Part shown: in pieces, positions 7,074 to 9,437 of the stretch
How the letters are laid out: each line of letters opens with the position of its first letter
Position numbering within the stretch: position 1 is the first letter of the stretch
Origin: G020354785 sp964580815
Lineage (GTDB): Bacteria > Bacteroidota > Bacteroidia > Bacteroidales > UBA10428
Assembly (NCBI GenBank): GCA_964580815.1
Contig: CAZOLY010000129.1
Location: 1 to 9,437, forward strand
Length of the DNA stretch: 9,437 nucleotides
Direction of reading: 5' to 3'
Made by a program: the position numbers and the translations under genes
Notes under the pieces: generated by a model
Databases searched by the model: none
What the model saw: the letters and a program-made list of their open reading frames with translations, nothing else
What the model was told of the DNA's origin: nothing

Positions 7074-8519
7074 ATGAAATCTAAACTTAGAATACCGCTT
7101 TTGATAATATTTATTCTTATCAGTAATTTGCATGTATCGGTCAGCCAAAGATACATGCAGATAAATAAGCTGCCTTTTAATACAGATATATACGCTGAAT
7201 ATGGGCCCATGTTTTATAAGAACGGACTCGTATTTTGTTCAAACAGAAAAACAGAGGTATTTACGGTCACTACAACTCAGAATAATGAATTCCTGCTAAA
7301 TCTTTACCAGGTGGAATCAAGGAAGAATAATAAATGGGATGAGGCAAAGCTGTTTTCAAAGGAACTGACCAGCAAGCTGGTTGCCGGACCTTTAACATTT
7401 AATAAGGCAGGGGACAGGATATATTTTACAAGGACAAAAAATGTTATTAAAAGGACTGAAACCGATACAATAGAAAAGAATTACTTTGGAATATATATAG
7501 CTGATCTTGTGGACAGCACAATATGGGGGAACGTAAGGCCCTGGGCTTATAATCCGGACTCTTTTCACTGCGGGTACCCGTTTTTAAGTGATGATGAAAA
7601 AACATTATTTTTCAGTTCAAACAAGCCCGGAGGATATGGCAGGTATGATATTTATACTTCGCAGCTTGATGATAATGGCAACTGGGAAGAACCTGTAAAT
7701 ATAGGTAATGTCATTAACAGTACAGGAAGTGAAGTCTATCCCTTTTATCATAAGAGCGGCAGGTTATATTTTTGTTCTGACGGTCATGAAGGGAAAGGGA
7801 GAATGGACGTATTTTATTCTGATTACGTTAACGGCGAATGGAAAGAACCGGTAAATATGCCCTCACCAATCAATACCAGGTACAATGATTTTGCATTAAT
7901 CATAAACTCGACACTTGACACCGGTTATTTTTCATCTGACAGGTATGGGACCGATGATGTCATAAAGTTTTATTCGGGGTTGCTAACCTTTGCTGATTGC
8001 AAGAAACAGCAGAAGGACAACTATTGCTACGAGATTTTTGAAACAGGCACTCTCGATCTGGATACAACTACTTTTAAATATGAATGGGATCTTGGTGATG
8101 GAACTAAAATAAGGGATCTTTCCGCCTATCATTGCTATGAGGGCCCCGGAACATACATTATTAAACTTAATGTTATAGATACTCTTACAGGTGAAATTCA
8201 CTTTGAAGAGGCAAAATACCGGTTGCCGGTTGAAAGAATTGAGCAGCCCTATATAACAGTTGTTGATACTGCCGTGATTAATGAAGATATAAGACTGGAC
8301 GGACTGCAAACTAACCTGAAGAATTTTGAGGTCGATGAATATTTTTGGGATTTCGGGGATGGTGTGAGGACAAAAGATCCCATTGTAAGACATTCATACA
8401 GGAAACAGGGTGTATATACAATTCAGTTGGGAGTAACCAGCAAGCAGGCCGACGCAAATACGCTGCCCGGGAAAGAGTGTGTTACGAAGAATATCACAAT
8501 ATTGCGAAGGAGAAATTAA
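7074..8519 (+). CDS. Secreted PD40 beta-propeller protein with two PKD domains
   Basis: A 481-residue exported protein. A signal peptide (about residues 1-24, ending HVSVS) precedes Gln 25. Residues about 30-300 hold WD40-like PD40 propeller blades, each with a strand-turn pattern: LVFCSNRKTE (52 on), IYFTRTK, LFFSSNKPGGYGRYDIY (from about 179), LYFCSDGHEGKGRMDVFY (231 on) and GYFSSDRYGTDDV (284 on). Two PKD domains follow, with hallmark motifs YEWDLGDGT (Trp 338) and YFWDFGDGV (Trp 425) and their H-C-Y-GPGTY and HSYRKQGVYTIQLGV strands. PD40 blades also occur in T9SS periplasmic proteins of the PorE/SprE/OmpA-like group, but no OmpA peptidoglycan-binding domain or T9SS sorting domain is present and the protein ends at ILRRRN after PKD2. 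It begins 4 nt after the PorP/SprF-like gene, so it is likely in the same operon. An accessory role in handling the cargo or binding the cell surface is inference. Confidence 0.88.
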   Translation: MKSKLRIPLLIIFILISNLHVSVSQRYMQINKLPFNTDIYAEYGPMFYKNGLVFCSNRKTEVFTVTTTQNNEFLLNLYQVESRKNNKWDEAKLFSKELTSKLVAGPLTFNKAGDRIYFTRTKNVIKRTETDTIEKNYFGIYIADLVDSTIWGNVRPWAYNPDSFHCGYPFLSDDEKTLFFSSNKPGGYGRYDIYTSQLDDNGNWEEPVNIGNVINSTGSEVYPFYHKSGRLYFCSDGHEGKGRMDVFYSDYVNGEWKEPVNMPSPINTRYNDFALIINSTLDTGYFSSDRYGTDDVIKFYSGLLTFADCKKQQKDNYCYEIFETGTLDLDTTTFKYEWDLGDGTKIRDLSAYHCYEGPGTYIIKLNVIDTLTGEIHFEEAKYRLPVERIEQPYITVVDTAVINEDIRLDGLQTNLKNFEVDEYFWDFGDGVRTKDPIVRHSYRKQGVYTIQLGVTSKQADANTLPGKECVTKNITILRRRN

Positions 8520-8557
8520 AAATAATCTGTTTTTAGTGTATAAACTTTTGTTAAATT

Positions 8558-8590
8558 TTTGCTGCAGGAAAATGAAATGTAATATATTTA
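8558..8590 (+). promoter_or_regulatory. Candidate Bacteroidota promoter for the terminal gene
   Basis: A -33 element TTTG at 8558-8561 is followed after 21 nt by TATATTTA at 8583-8590, which matches TAnnTTTG at five of its six fixed bases (the final G is A). The spacing fits the Bacteroidota consensus of about 19-21 nt. The predicted start site is near 8595-8598, giving a leader of about 35-38 nt before the ATG at 8633. This implies that the last gene is transcribed separately from the PD40/PKD gene, which ended at 8519. No convincing terminator lies between them, so read-through is also possible. Confidence 0.45.
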
Positions 8591-8632
8591 CTAATTTAGT
8601 AATGACGAAACAAATTTTCCGTTATTAAGATA

Positions 8633-9437
8633 ATGAGAGTATCCATATTTAGCCTGGCCATATCGTTTTTTATATGTTTTGTTGAAGCGCAGCCTGTTCC
8701 TGCGGGCGACGAGAATATTCCGTATCTGATGACTTTCGGGGCAAATTCAGAGACATCGTGGGGTGATGATGATTTTTCACAGACCTTTTTCTTCTCAATA
8801 CCGAAAGATTTTAAAGAACCTGTCTTTATCAGGATTTTTGATCCCGACGTTGGAGGGGCAATAGATGAAATAAAAGGAGAGTGGGATACTAAAACACTTT
8901 ATTCAGTATACGGAGGCACGGGATCATATAGTGACAAGGATGCACAGGAAACACAACCAACCGGAAATTATAAAAGCGGTAATCTTCTGGCGTCAAAAAT
9001 ATTCGGGGAAAGTGCCGAGTATGATAATAACTGGTATACATTCGGGCCTTTTAATCCCACTGAAGGTGAATATGTATCAAAGTTTAATGCATATATTATA
9101 AAAATTGTCGCTGACGGCATTACAGGTGATGATGGAAACTTATACCGGTACTATCTTAGTACGAGTTACAATCAAAATAAGCCGGTAGAGGGAGGCAATG
9201 CTTTTGCATATGAATACTCATTCAGGTTATATAATGATCCGAATGAAGTGTCACATATCTATCCATATGTTGATGACAGGACAATTTCGGTTAAATTATC
9301 AAATTTTGACTGGGACAATGATGGATTTATACGTACAGTATCTGTAGCTAGAAAAGGACAGTTGAGCAAGGTGTCAAATGAAGATGTCTGGGTTGATGAC
9401 GAATTCAAGATATTTGATGAGGAGAAAAATACTTCTC
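8633..9437 (+). CDS. Exported protein of unknown function, Asp-rich (3' end outside window)
   Basis: An open frame of 268 complete codons running off the window with no stop. ATG 8633 is the first start after an in-frame TGA at 8603-8605. Residues 1-19 form a signal peptide (MRVSIFSLAISFFICFVEA) followed by Gln 20. The mature part begins with PYLMTFGANSETSWGDDDF and is rich in aromatic and acidic residues, suggesting a secreted beta-rich fold. Two loops look like Ca-binding motifs: DPDVGG (Asp 70, 72) and an exact DxDxDG pattern DWDNDG (Asp 226, 228, 230). No known catalytic motif, PKD domain, OmpA domain or sorting signal is visible in the part present, although the missing C-terminus could hold one. 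I recall similar Bacteroidota proteins without an assigned function and do not name a family. It follows the T9SS cluster on the same strand after 113 bp with its own promoter candidate, so a link to that cluster is possible but unproven. Confidence 0.85.
   Translation, partial: MRVSIFSLAISFFICFVEAQPVPAGDENIPYLMTFGANSETSWGDDDFSQTFFFSIPKDFKEPVFIRIFDPDVGGAIDEIKGEWDTKTLYSVYGGTGSYSDKDAQETQPTGNYKSGNLLASKIFGESAEYDNNWYTFGPFNPTEGEYVSKFNAYIIKIVADGITGDDGNLYRYYLSTSYNQNKPVEGGNAFAYEYSFRLYNDPNEVSHIYPYVDDRTISVKLSNFDWDNDGFIRTVSVARKGQLSKVSNEDVWVDDEFKIFDEEKNTS

Noticed and set aside
7983..8393. 136-codon open frame on the minus strand
   Set aside because: It lies fully inside the PD40/PKD gene, opposite the clearly conserved PKD motifs, and its translation shows no recognisable domain.
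8605..8622. Possible hairpin in the leader of the terminal gene (ACGAAA with TTTCCGT)
   Set aside because: It needs a bulge, has only about 6 bp, and resembles no riboswitch or leader element I know.
1..9437. CRISPR array, tRNA, rRNA, insertion sequence or prophage genes
   Set aside because: I found no short direct-repeat array with spacers, no tRNA-like or rRNA-like conserved stretch, and no transposase or phage domain in any frame.

Overview
This 9.4 kb window comes from a member of the Bacteroidota. The evidence is a T9SS type B (CHU_C-like) C-terminal sorting domain, a PorP/SprF-family outer-membrane protein, a PD40/PKD protein, promoter candidates with the Bacteroidota -7 pattern TAnnTTTG and no clear Shine-Dalgarno sequences, and signal peptides that all place Gln at the predicted mature N-terminus. 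Nothing allows a genus call. All five genes are on the + strand. The first lacks its 5' end and the last lacks its 3' end.

Region by region: (1) 2-1942 is the C-terminal part of a membrane sensor histidine kinase of NtrY-like architecture, with three visible transmembrane segments, an extracytoplasmic sensor region, HAMP, and a complete HisKA/HATPase_c core. (2) 1943-2077 is a short intergenic stretch with a good -7 promoter element. (3) 2078-6163 encodes a 1361-residue secreted protein starting at TTG. It has an N-terminal region and glycine-rich segment of a type common in Bacteroidota surface proteins, six tandem ~93-98-residue Ig-like repeats, three further Ig/PKD-like domains and a T9SS sorting domain. 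(4) 6164-7069 is a PorP/SprF-family outer-membrane beta-barrel whose ATG directly abuts the stop of the cargo gene. (5) 7074-8519 is a secreted PD40 propeller plus two-PKD protein, 4 nt further on. (6) 8520-8632 holds a second promoter candidate. (7) 8633 to the window end is the start of an exported protein of unknown function with Asp-rich, possibly calcium-binding loops.

Genes 2-4 look like one transcription unit and form a known kind of type IX secretion cassette. The large surface protein would cross the outer membrane through the T9SS, the PorP/SprF-like partner would help its secretion or retain it at the surface, and the PD40/PKD protein is a plausible periplasmic or surface accessory. 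The histidine kinase is probably a separate upstream unit, and no response regulator is visible. I see no rRNA, tRNA, CRISPR array, transposon or phage gene. The window is best read as a well-preserved Bacteroidota surface-adhesin locus rather than a clearly new system. The points most worth a second look are the cargo-specific triad with an OmpA-less PD40/PKD protein, the repeat and cysteine pattern of the cargo, and the unidentified terminal protein.
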